Of a DNA stretch of 64,000 nt, positions 26,455 through 34,207 are shown in pieces. The stretch is from an uncultured Chitinophagaceae bacterium. GTDB lineage: Bacteria > Bacteroidota > Bacteroidia > Chitinophagales > Chitinophagaceae. The stretch's first letter is position 1. Each line of letters opens with the position of its first letter. Both the position numbers and the translations under genes were made by a program. The notes under the pieces are model-generated. The model saw nothing but the letters and a program-made list of their open reading frames with translations, did no database searches and had not been told where the DNA came from. The stretch spans positions 210,046 through 274,045 of the forward strand of contig CALCII010000015.1 of the NCBI GenBank assembly GCA_937907395.1, written 5' to 3'.

Positions 26455-26485
26455 AGGGAATTTTGCATGGTAACGAACATAAAAC

Positions 26486-26521
26486 AAAAAACCGGATCTG
26501 AACGGTTCAGATCCGGTTTTT
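26486..26521 (-). terminator. Terminator of the rpmI-rplT operon
   Basis: A perfect 12-pair stem (ACCGGATCTGAA / TTCAGATCCGGT) with a three-base loop, extended by A-T pairs. T-runs occur on both strands, so it can act in both directions. It lies 22 bases past the rplT stop. Confidence 0.92.
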
Positions 26522-26543
26522 ATAAACTCACAGTTGTTTCAAT

Positions 26544-26888
26544 TTATTTAACTGAAGCAACCAGTTTCTTGAAGCTTTCGGGCTCATTCATTGCCAAATC
26601 AGCCAGCACTTTACGATCAAGTGTGATATTTTTCTGGTTCAAGAGATGAATGAACTGAGAGTAAGTGAGACCTTCCTCACGAACAGCCGCATTGATACGG
26701 GCAATCCACAAACGACGGTATTCACGTTTCTTAAGTTTACGTCCTACATATTTATAAGTAAGACCTTTTTCCATTACGTTTTTCGCAACGGTGTATACAT
26801 TTTTCCTTTTGCCATAGAAACCTTTGGCAGCTTTCAGAATCCTTTTGCGGCGTGCTCTTGAAGCAACGGCATTTACTGAACGAGGCAT
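26544..26888 (-). CDS. rplT: 50S ribosomal protein L20
   Basis: 114 residues, beginning MPRSVNAVASRARRKRILKAAKGFYGKRKN, the L20 signature. It binds 23S rRNA early in 50S assembly, and in other phyla L20 represses its own operon by binding the leader. Last gene of thrS-infC-rpmI-rplT, 30 bases after rpmI. Confidence 0.98.
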   Translation of the reverse strand: MPRSVNAVASRARRKRILKAAKGFYGKRKNVYTVAKNVMEKGLTYKYVGRKLKKREYRRLWIARINAAVREEGLTYSQFIHLLNQKNITLDRKVLADLAMNEPESFKKLVASVK

Positions 26889-26918
26889 ATCAGAATAAGT
26901 TTAATAGTTAATGAATGA

Positions 26919-27116
26919 TTATTTCAAACGGAGCAAACGCTTCACGAAATCAAGATTTGATTTGTGCACAACACCATCGTGGCCCATGTGGCGCTTACGC
27001 TTGGTAGACTTTTTGGTGAGGATGTGACGTTTGAAAGATTTCTGATGGGTAATTTTCCCGGTGCCTGTTACTTTAAAGCGCTTCTTGGCACTTGAATTGG
27101 TTTTAACCTTTGGCAT
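26919..27116 (-). CDS. rpmI: 50S ribosomal protein L35
   Basis: 65 residues from the ATG at 27116: MPKVKTNSSAKKRFKVTG, the standard L35 start. The frame stays open to 27323, but that part is the untranslated leader. The rest is very basic (HILTKKSTKRKRHMG). It has its own promoter and a structured leader downstream of infC. Confidence 0.98.
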   Translation of the reverse strand: MPKVKTNSSAKKRFKVTGTGKITHQKSFKRHILTKKSTKRKRHMGHDGVVHKSNLDFVKRLLRLK

Positions 27117-27150
27117 GTAACATGTCAATTTATAATTCCACCCTGCTGGC

Positions 27151-27219
27151 GGCTCCGCACTGGCGGAACACTTATGGAGCCATTTGGGCCTAATATTTAC
27201 AGAAACAGAGCTCTGTAAA
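27151..27219 (-). promoter_or_regulatory. Structured leader of rpmI-rplT
   Basis: In the minus-strand leader, TTTACAG / CTGTAAA (27219-27213 and 27202-27196) makes a seven-pair hairpin. It is followed by GGCTCC / GGAGCC (27181-27176 and 27156-27151). The second dyad overlaps a competing hairpin TCCGC-CAGT-GCGGA (27167-27154), so two exclusive folds are possible. The stretch lies between the internal promoter and the L35 start codon and resembles a ribosomal-protein autoregulatory leader. Confidence 0.5.
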
Positions 27220-27227
27220 ATGGAGCG

Positions 27228-27259
27228 CAAAGGTATATAAATTGGGGATGAAATCCCAA
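27228..27259 (-). promoter_or_regulatory. Internal promoter of rpmI-rplT
   Basis: Minus strand TTG (27259-27257), 21 bases, TACCTTTG (27235-27228). An exact -7 match inside the infC-rpmI gap, giving a leader of about 105 bases before rpmI. Confidence 0.62.
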
Positions 27260-27302
27260 GAAATGAATAAAAATAATGGCCAAATGCCTTAAAAGCAGAA
27301 AT

Positions 27303-27316
27303 CCCGCCGGGGCGGG
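27303..27316 (-). terminator. Terminator-like hairpin after infC
   Basis: CCCGCC / GGCGGG separated by only two bases, directly after the infC stop (27324), then a T-rich stretch on the minus strand. It could end or attenuate the thrS-infC transcript ahead of the rpmI promoter. Confidence 0.5.
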
Positions 27317-27323
27317 ACTTCAA

Positions 27324-27902
27324 TTACTCTGCAGATTCTTTCTTCTTTTTAACCGATTTGGGCGAAATGATCATCAACATCCGCTTTCCTTCCAGTTTAG
27401 GCAATCCTTCTACCTGTCCGATTTCGGCCAGGCGTTCGGCAAATTTCAACAATACCAACTCGCCACGTTCTTTAAACTGGATTGCACGTCCCTTAAACTG
27501 AACATATGCTTTCACTTTATTACCCTCTTTCAAAAAGTTTTCGGCATGTTTGGCTTTGAAGTCAAAATCGTGGTCATCGGTATTCGGCGTGAACCGGATT
27601 TCCTTTAACTCGGCCGATTTACTCTTGGCCTTCATTTCCTTTTCCTTTTTCTTCTTCTCGTACAGGAACTTGTTGTAATCAATTGCTTTACAAACAGGTG
27701 GAACCGCCTGGGGTGAAATTTCCACCAGGTCTAATCCCAGTTCCTGGGCTATTTGTAACGCTTTTTGAGTGGGATAAACTCCTACTTCAACATTATCGCC
27801 TACCAAACGGACTTCTGGTACACGAATGAGGTGATTGATACGATGTTCAGGTTCCTTACGGGGAATAAAACGACCCCGTGGTGGTCTGGGTGGATATGCC
27901 AT
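27324..27902 (-). CDS. infC: Translation initiation factor IF-3
   Basis: 192 residues with both IF3 domains: the N-domain HRINHLIRVPEVRLVGDN ... GLDLVEISPQAVPPVCKAIDY and the C-domain KEIRFTPNTDDHDFDFKAKHAENFLKEGNKVK. It binds the 30S subunit and checks start codons. The start here is ATG, unlike the AUU used for autoregulation in E. coli. Translation may instead be controlled by two hairpins just upstream. 82 bases downstream of thrS. Confidence 0.97.
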   Translation of the reverse strand: MAYPPRPPRGRFIPRKEPEHRINHLIRVPEVRLVGDNVEVGVYPTQKALQIAQELGLDLVEISPQAVPPVCKAIDYNKFLYEKKKKEKEMKAKSKSAELKEIRFTPNTDDHDFDFKAKHAENFLKEGNKVKAYVQFKGRAIQFKERGELVLLKFAERLAEIGQVEGLPKLEGKRMLMIISPKSVKKKKESAE

Positions 27903-27910
27903 ACTTGGGA

Positions 27911-27980
27911 GGCCTCTTCCCCCTGTGGGAGGCCATCAAATTTTAATTATTAAGCATTCTCTTCAGGGGTGAAAGAGAAT
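27911..27980 (-). promoter_or_regulatory. Paired hairpins with complementary loops before infC
   Basis: Minus strand hairpin 1 is ATTCTCTT-TCACCCCTG-AAGAGAAT (27980-27956). Hairpin 2 is GGCCTC, a 12-base loop holding CAGGGGG, GAGGCC (27934-27911), ending eight bases before the ATG. The CCCCTG of loop 1 is perfectly complementary to CAGGGG of loop 2, so a kissing interaction is possible. Part of hairpin 2 can also refold as CTCCC-ACA-GGGGG. Confidence 0.5.
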
Positions 27981-27984
27981 TAAG

Positions 27985-29928
27985 TTATTCGGATCTGCGA
28001 TCTTTTATTTCGCCAACGGCCATTGCTACAAACTCATCTACTCCTACCACACCGGCATCGCCTTTACCTTGCTTGCGAACTGCCACCTTGCCTTCGTTCA
28101 TTTCCTTCTCACCCACCACCAGCATATAAGGCACTTTCATGAGCTCCGTATCACGTATTTTCTTGCCTATTTTCTCGTTCCGGTCGTCAACTTCGGCACG
28201 AATATCAGCATTTTTCAACTTTTGTGCCACAGTTTTTGCATAATCCATGAATTTATCGCTGATTGGCAGCACTTTCACCTGCATCGGCGCCAGCCAAAGC
28301 GGGAATTTACCGGCATAATGCTCCAGCAGGAAGCCAATGAAACGTTCATGTGTTCCAAGCGGTGCACGGTGGATAATCAGCGGTACTTCTGGCTGGTTAT
28401 TGGGGTTGGTGTACGACAGCTTGAATTTATTACCACTGTTGAAATCCACCTGGTTGGTAGCCAATGTAAACTCACGACCGATGGCACTCCATATCTGAAC
28501 ATCAATTTTTGGACCATAGAAAGCTGCTTCATCCTGTACTTCAATGAATGGAATATTGGACTCAATGAGGACTTTACGCACCATTGCTTCGGTTTCCTGC
28601 CAAAGCTCTGGTTCGTTTACATACTTCTGTCCCAGCTTGGATGGTTCGTGCAAACTCAAACGCATCACATACTTATCAATACCGAAGATTTTGAAATACT
28701 TCAGGTACATATCATTCACCGCACGGAATTCATCACCAAACTGCTCACGGTTACAATAGATATGAGCATCGTTCATATGCAGACAACGCACACGCATCAA
28801 ACCAAATAACTCGCCGCTTTGCTCATAACGATAGCAGGTTCCGTATTCGGCTATACGATACGGTAAGTCTTTATAACTTTTGGGTTCTGCATCGAAAATT
28901 TTATGGTGGTGCGGACAGTTCATGGCTTTGAGATAATATTTTTCTCCGTCCATTTCCATGGGAGGGAACATACTATCTGCATAATACGGAAGGTGGCCGC
29001 TGGTTAAATACATGCTTTCCTTCGCAATATGCGGAGTTACCACACGCTTGTAACCTGCTGCTGCTTCGGTTTCCTTTGCCAGCTTTTCCAGTTCTTCAAT
29101 GACAATAGTTCCATTGGGCATCCATAAAGGAAGTCCGGGACCGGTATCATCATCCATTGTATAAATGCCCAGCTCTTTACCCAGTTTGCGGTGGTCACGC
29201 TTCTTTGCCTCTTCCAGCATAGCCAGGTATTCATCCAACTCTTTCTGTGAGGGGAAGGTTACACCATAAACACGGGTGAGCTGTTTGTTCTTTTCATCCC
29301 CTTTCCAGTAAGCTCCGGCAATAGATGTTAATTTAATCGCCTTAATGAATCCTGTATGAGGGATATGTGGCCCACGGCAGAGATCGGTAAAATTTCCCTG
29401 TGTATAAAAAGTGATTTCTCCATCGGCCAAGCCTTGCAATAAATCCAGTTTGTACTCATCTCCTTTCTGGGAAAAATAAGCAACTGCATCTGCCTTGGAG
29501 ATTTCCTTACGCTGAAAATTGTTGCTTTGTTTGGCCAACTCGTTCATTTTCTTTTCCAGCACCGCTAAATCTTCTTCGGTCATCTTACGATCGCCAAGAT
29601 CCATGTCATAATAAAATCCTTTCTCCACGGGCGGGCCTACCCAGAATTTTACCCCCGGAAACAAACTCTCAACTGCTTCTGCCATAAGGTGGGCACTGGA
29701 ATGCCAGAATGTTGATTTTCCATCGGTATCATCCCACGTCAGCAATTTCAAAGTGGCATCAGACGTAATGGGACGAGTTAAATCCCAAACCTGTCCGTTA
29801 ACACTGGCCGCTAAAACTTTACGGGCTAATCCTTCGCTGATCGACTTTGCAATATCCAGGGCACTGCTTCCTGCCGCTACCTCTTTCACTGCTCCGTCTG
29901 GCAATGTGATGTGAATCTGTTCTGACAT
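27985..29928 (-). CDS. thrS: Threonine--tRNA ligase
   Basis: 647 residues, full length. It has an N-terminal TGS domain (MSEQIHITLPDGAVKEV) and the editing domain with HSSAHLMAEAV (about 75-85) and a CRGPH motif. The class II catalytic core contains NCPHHHKIF near 336 and FGLMRVRCLHMNDAHIYC. A C-terminal anticodon-binding domain follows (APMQVKVLPISDKF). It charges tRNA-Thr. First gene of the thrS-infC-rpmI-rplT block. Confidence 0.98.
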   Translation of the reverse strand: MSEQIHITLPDGAVKEVAAGSSALDIAKSISEGLARKVLAASVNGQVWDLTRPITSDATLKLLTWDDTDGKSTFWHSSAHLMAEAVESLFPGVKFWVGPPVEKGFYYDMDLGDRKMTEEDLAVLEKKMNELAKQSNNFQRKEISKADAVAYFSQKGDEYKLDLLQGLADGEITFYTQGNFTDLCRGPHIPHTGFIKAIKLTSIAGAYWKGDEKNKQLTRVYGVTFPSQKELDEYLAMLEEAKKRDHRKLGKELGIYTMDDDTGPGLPLWMPNGTIVIEELEKLAKETEAAAGYKRVVTPHIAKESMYLTSGHLPYYADSMFPPMEMDGEKYYLKAMNCPHHHKIFDAEPKSYKDLPYRIAEYGTCYRYEQSGELFGLMRVRCLHMNDAHIYCNREQFGDEFRAVNDMYLKYFKIFGIDKYVMRLSLHEPSKLGQKYVNEPELWQETEAMVRKVLIESNIPFIEVQDEAAFYGPKIDVQIWSAIGREFTLATNQVDFNSGNKFKLSYTNPNNQPEVPLIIHRAPLGTHERFIGFLLEHYAGKFPLWLAPMQVKVLPISDKFMDYAKTVAQKLKNADIRAEVDDRNEKIGKKIRDTELMKVPYMLVVGEKEMNEGKVAVRKQGKGDAGVVGVDEFVAMAVGEIKDRRSE

Positions 29929-29960
29929 AATAAACTGATGTTAATCAAAATTTTGAAGTG

Positions 29961-29968
29961 CAAAATTA
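29961..29968 (-). promoter_or_regulatory. -7 box of thrS
   Basis: Minus strand TAATTTTG matches TAnnTTTG, 33 bases before the thrS ATG. The -33 element is unclear. Confidence 0.4.
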
Positions 29969-30052
29969 ACAAACTATTGCCGATGAGCGGGTAAACGTTT
30001 TGGTTATTTTGCAGGGGAACTGATATTTGTAAAAAAACAGTTCGGGCAGACT

Positions 30053-31096
30053 ATGATTCAAAAAGGTATGAAATACGTATTCCTGCTTTCAGGCATATTA
30101 TTTTCTCTATCTGTTGGTGCACAGAAATACAGCGGACAATGGAGAGGTAGTTTTGAAGCAAAAGGTGACACCTCCAAAACCGAATATGTACTTGAGTTTG
30201 ATGTGAACGGAACAACTATAGAAGGCACTTCCACCACCTATTTTATGCTGGGCGGGAAACGCTATTATACCATTTGCGCCATTAAGGGCACATTTGATCC
30301 TGCCAGCAAAACCTTTGTTTCTACAGAAACCAGCCGGATCAAAGCCAACACCCCCGCCTGGTTTGGTGATTGCTTACAAACGCATATCCTTACTTATTTC
30401 AAAAAAGGAAATACAGAACAGTTAGTGGGCACCTGGAAGCCTGCCAGCAAAGAAAACAATTGCGGTACCGGAAGCACAGTACTTTCAAGAACCTTATTGG
30501 TAAAAAATCCTATTGTAACACCGCCTCCATCAACAACCGTACGTGTAAGCCCACCGGCGAACAAACCTGCTGTAACCACACAACAGAAACAGGAAACGGT
30601 TGCAAAGAACAAAGCGGCACCTGTAAAACAGGCTCCCAAAAAAGACACTGTAGTTAAAACAGCTCCTGTAATATCGAAAGTGGAAAACAAAATTCAGCCG
30701 CAATCGAATCCTGAAACAAAGCCTGTTATTACAGCTCCCAAACTTCCAAATGGAATTGAGAAAAGGGATAATAAAGTTTTTGAAACCATTTCACTTTCAT
30801 CAGACGAAATCATCGTTAACCTGTATGATAACGCAGAAATAGATGGTGATGTGATTACGGTTTTATTCAACGGAGAAGTAATCGCTTCCAAACAAACTTT
30901 AAGCGACAAACCAATTACATTAAAACTGAAAGCAATTCACGGCAAGGACAACACATTAACTATGTATGCCGAAAACATGGGACGTGTTCCACCCAATACA
31001 GCCATCATGAAAGTTCAGAGCGGAGACAATTACTTTAAAGTATTTCTGAGCGCCGATGATCAGAAAAATGCCAGTGTTGTGTTCCGTGTAAAATAA
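30053..31096 (+). CDS. Secreted two-domain protein of unknown function
   Basis: 347 residues (alternative ATG at 30068). A signal peptide ends VGAQ. Residues about 25-160 are beta-rich and start YSGQWRGSFEAKGDTSKTEYVLEFDV, lipocalin-like in pattern. A Pro/Thr/Lys/Gln-rich linker (about 160-240) follows. A C-terminal domain of about 100 residues (SSDEIIVNLYDNAEIDGDVITVLFNG ... ENMGRVPPNTAIMKV) looks like a small Ig-like module recurring in Bacteroidota secreted proteins. No catalytic motif. Converges with the TonB receptor gene six bases away. Confidence 0.82.
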   Translation: MIQKGMKYVFLLSGILFSLSVGAQKYSGQWRGSFEAKGDTSKTEYVLEFDVNGTTIEGTSTTYFMLGGKRYYTICAIKGTFDPASKTFVSTETSRIKANTPAWFGDCLQTHILTYFKKGNTEQLVGTWKPASKENNCGTGSTVLSRTLLVKNPIVTPPPSTTVRVSPPANKPAVTTQQKQETVAKNKAAPVKQAPKKDTVVKTAPVISKVENKIQPQSNPETKPVITAPKLPNGIEKRDNKVFETISLSSDEIIVNLYDNAEIDGDVITVLFNGEVIASKQTLSDKPITLKLKAIHGKDNTLTMYAENMGRVPPNTAIMKVQSGDNYFKVFLSADDQKNASVVFRVK

Positions 31097-31102
31097 TCAG
31101 AA

Positions 31103-33454
31103 TCAGAATTTAAAATTCATTGTTACACTTGGTAAAACAGGAAACAGGGAAACCTGTCTTGCTTCCACCTGTAAAGAACCTTCCAGCGGACTTCCTGTTT
31201 GATCATAATAAATGAAATATGGGTTTTGCCGACTGTACGCATTATACAGGCTGAACACCCACTCCGTTTTAAATTTCTTCTCCCTCTTTGGCTGGGGCAG
31301 ATAGGTGGCCGATAAATCAAGTCGATGATAGGATGGTAACCGGTATTGGTTGATTCGGCTATACTGCTGCGTTAGCACTCCATCTACAAGGAAGAAACGT
31401 TCGGGTAAGGTGAACTCATTTCCTGTTCCATAAACAAAGACCGCCCCGAATTTCCATTTCTTTGTTTTCTGATAATTCATCACCACACTCAGATCATGCC
31501 GGCGGTCGTACCGTCCCGGATATTTTTCACCTTCATTTAATGCTGCAAATTTTCTCCAGGTCCATGACAAAGTATAAGAAACCCAGCCGCTGAAATTACC
31601 CCTCGTTTTGCTCACATAAAATTCGGCACCATAGCTCCACCCTTTCCCAAATACAAAACTCTCTTCGGGGTCACCAATTCCCGGAGTAAACCCTTCTTTA
31701 TATTCGATCTGGTTGGCCATTGTTTTGTAATACACTTCAAAAGATGTTTCCCACAGATTGTTCTTCAGGTTCTTAAAAAAACCAGCTGCATATTGCCAGC
31801 CAATCTGAGGCCGTACATTGAGTGTACTGGGAACCCATATGTCCGTAGGCAATGTAGTTCCTGAGTTACTCACCAGGTGAATAAATTGCATATTCCTCGT
31901 TACAGCCGCCTTAACGGAGGTAGCTTCATCAATTGTATAACGAAGCGTGGCCCGTGGTTCTAAGCCACCATAATCTTTAATTCCTTTTCCCCTGCTATAT
32001 ATAGTGCTGTCGAGCCGATTCCCATTGGCATCTTTGACATATTGTGTGTATGGACCCGTTTGCTGAAAATAACTGTACCGCACACCATAATTCATCTTGA
32101 GTTTATCGCTGATTTCCCAATCATCCATGAGATAAACAGCCATTTCGTGAGCAAACTTATTATTCACCACCTGCGGGTTAAATACCTGGTCGCCACTCTT
32201 ACCTGAAGTAGTTTGCGGATTAAAGCGATGATGCGTATACACAACTCCGTATTTCACCTGGTGCCCGCTGAAAGGATAATAATCAAAATCAATTTTTGCA
32301 GTAACATCACGGATAGATGAATTGAAGTTTACCTCAAAGTTGCTTTGTGCGCCACCAAATTCAAACTGGTAATCGTTCCAGACAACTGAAGTATTGGAGA
32401 ACAGTTTGCTGTTGAACACGTGGTTCCAACGCAGGGTTGCTGTAGAGTTGCCCCATGGAATACGTGCATTGAAAGAACGTTCCTTGTTCTTGAATGAAAA
32501 CACATCCCTTCCGAAATATCCGCTTACATATAACCGGTCTTTTTCCGAAAATTTATAATTGAATTTCGTGTTCAGATCATAGAAATAATATCCCGATCCG
32601 TAAAAATTGCTGGATGGTTTAATAAAAGGTTTTGCTAAAACATCCACATACGTTCTGCGGGCAGAAACAATAAATGAAGCTTTTTCTTTAAGCACCGGAC
32701 CCTGAATGGAAACTCTTGATGAAATTGTTCCGATTCCTCCTTCCACCTGGAACTTTTTATTGTTTCCATCTTTCATGGCAATGTCCACGACACTACTGAT
32801 GCGTCCGCCATAATTAGCCGGCATTCCACCTTTGATGAGACTTACATTTTTCAAAGCATCGCTATTGAACACAGAGAAAAAGCCAAACAGGTGTCCGGGA
32901 TTGTAAACCACTGCGTCGTCCAGTAAAATCAGGTTCTGATCGGCTCCTCCTCCTCTTACAAACAATCCACTATTTCCTTCGCCTGCATTTCGAACACCAG
33001 GCAATAGTTGTAAAACCTTCATGGGGTCCACTTCACCTGCAAATGCAGGAACCGACTTAATCTGGTTCATGCTCAGCTCAAATTTGCCCATTTGTGCACT
33101 CTTGATATTGATATCTCTTTTTTTAGAATACACAACCACTTCCTGCGACAATGTTACTTTGGGAGCAAGTTCAATATTCAACTGCAGATTGGATTGCACA
33201 GTTACCGATATTTCCTTTTGCTGATAAGCAACATGAGAAACAGAAATGATATAAGTGCCTGGCTCCAATGTAAGTGAATAAAATCCGTACTGGTTGGATG
33301 TAATAACTTTACTCTTTCCCTTAATACTTACAGAAGCTCCAATTACTGTTTCATTACTGGCACTGTCTTTCACGTAACCACTTATAGAAACACGATCCTG
33401 TGCTTTTACTGACAACATCATCAACAGGGCAAAACCCAACAAAAGAAATCTCAC
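31103..33454 (-). CDS. TonB-dependent receptor
   Basis: 783 residues. Start is GTG at 33454 (MRFLLLGFALLMMLSVKAQ, signal peptide); no ATG is available upstream. Next come a carboxypeptidase-like regulatory domain (ISGYVKDSASNETVIGASVSIKGK, about 23-110), the plug (SVPAFAGEVDPMKVLQLLPGV ... LFVRGGGADQNLILLDDAVVYNPGH, about 125-235) and a 22-strand-type barrel ending in VTMNFKF. It lies 31 bases downstream of a DUF3347 lipoprotein gene, so they are probably one operon. Given DUF3347's occurrence on metal-efflux proteins, a metal-related cargo is possible but unproven. Confidence 0.93.
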   Translation of the reverse strand: MRFLLLGFALLMMLSVKAQDRVSISGYVKDSASNETVIGASVSIKGKSKVITSNQYGFYSLTLEPGTYIISVSHVAYQQKEISVTVQSNLQLNIELAPKVTLSQEVVVYSKKRDINIKSAQMGKFELSMNQIKSVPAFAGEVDPMKVLQLLPGVRNAGEGNSGLFVRGGGADQNLILLDDAVVYNPGHLFGFFSVFNSDALKNVSLIKGGMPANYGGRISSVVDIAMKDGNNKKFQVEGGIGTISSRVSIQGPVLKEKASFIVSARRTYVDVLAKPFIKPSSNFYGSGYYFYDLNTKFNYKFSEKDRLYVSGYFGRDVFSFKNKERSFNARIPWGNSTATLRWNHVFNSKLFSNTSVVWNDYQFEFGGAQSNFEVNFNSSIRDVTAKIDFDYYPFSGHQVKYGVVYTHHRFNPQTTSGKSGDQVFNPQVVNNKFAHEMAVYLMDDWEISDKLKMNYGVRYSYFQQTGPYTQYVKDANGNRLDSTIYSRGKGIKDYGGLEPRATLRYTIDEATSVKAAVTRNMQFIHLVSNSGTTLPTDIWVPSTLNVRPQIGWQYAAGFFKNLKNNLWETSFEVYYKTMANQIEYKEGFTPGIGDPEESFVFGKGWSYGAEFYVSKTRGNFSGWVSYTLSWTWRKFAALNEGEKYPGRYDRRHDLSVVMNYQKTKKWKFGAVFVYGTGNEFTLPERFFLVDGVLTQQYSRINQYRLPSYHRLDLSATYLPQPKREKKFKTEWVFSLYNAYSRQNPYFIYYDQTGSPLEGSLQVEARQVSLFPVLPSVTMNFKF

Positions 33455-33485
33455 AATAAATAGTTTAGTTCCGGAATCAGAATGC

Positions 33486-34058
33486 TTAATATTTCAATGT
33501 TTCTTTTACTTCACCGCAGGGGGCCTCTTTTTTATCTGCATACGGATTCTGAGGTGCTTCTGTATTACTCAGCCAGTAGGCTCCTTTGCTATCAAATGCA
33601 GCAGGACAAAAGAGATAATAGATAGGTTGATTGGCTGGGCGAACGGCTCTTACAATATCATAAAGTGCATTTGAAATCATTTCAAATGACTCCCGTTTTT
33701 TCTGAATAGTTGATTCTCCCAGCATTCCGGTGATTTCTGCAGAAACATCACCCGGTCGGCCATTGATACTTTCAAAAGCCAGTGAATCTTTTTGCTGTAA
33801 TTCGGTAAGCTGCAAACTGTCTATTATTGTTTTTAATTCAACCCCTTTTGCATTTACTGCTGACGTATCTCCTTCAATAAATGCATCTTTCAATGCAAAG
33901 TATCCATTCAATAACTTGCCAAAGGAAGCATTGAATCCTTCACTGTAAGGTGCTTTTTCAGCTGTAACGGGAGCTGTCTCATCTGTTTTCTTATCATCGG
34001 TGTTTTTGCAGGCTGCAAAAAAAATGACGGCAGCCAGCATCATTCCCAAATACTTCAT
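33486..34058 (-). CDS. DUF3347-like lipoprotein
   Basis: 190 residues. Lipoprotein signal with the acylated Cys at 17 (IFFAACKNTDD). The mature part has the DUF3347 pattern: GYFALKDAFIEGDTSAVNAKGVELKTIIDSL, then FEMISNALYDIVRA, and the conserved YLFCPAAFDSKGAYWLSNTEAPQNPYA ... CGEVKETL. DUF3347 is often found alone or fused to CusB-type metal efflux periplasmic subunits. Upstream partner of the TonB receptor gene. Confidence 0.82.
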   Translation of the reverse strand: MKYLGMMLAAVIFFAACKNTDDKKTDETAPVTAEKAPYSEGFNASFGKLLNGYFALKDAFIEGDTSAVNAKGVELKTIIDSLQLTELQQKDSLAFESINGRPGDVSAEITGMLGESTIQKKRESFEMISNALYDIVRAVRPANQPIYYLFCPAAFDSKGAYWLSNTEAPQNPYADKKEAPCGEVKETLKY

Positions 34059-34071
34059 ATAATCATTTTTG

Positions 34072-34079
34072 CAAAGGTA
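34072..34079 (-). promoter_or_regulatory. -7 box of the DUF3347 lipoprotein / TonB receptor operon
   Basis: Minus strand TACCTTTG matches TAnnTTTG exactly, 13 bases before the ATG at 34058. No clear -33 TTTG. Confidence 0.5.
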
Positions 34080-34207
34080 ACTTTTTTGTCCGGCCCTCCC
34101 TTTCCTTCATTAACAATACCGCATCTTTAACAAAATCTGTTATTTGTAACATTTCAATTCAAAAGAGGTTCAAACGAAATAGTAACTTCGCAGCTCATTT
34201 TTTTTAT

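Noticed and set aside
28069..28809. Plus-strand open frame of 246 codons inside thrS
   Set aside because: Antisense to a fully conserved thrS; no signal, domain or promoter.
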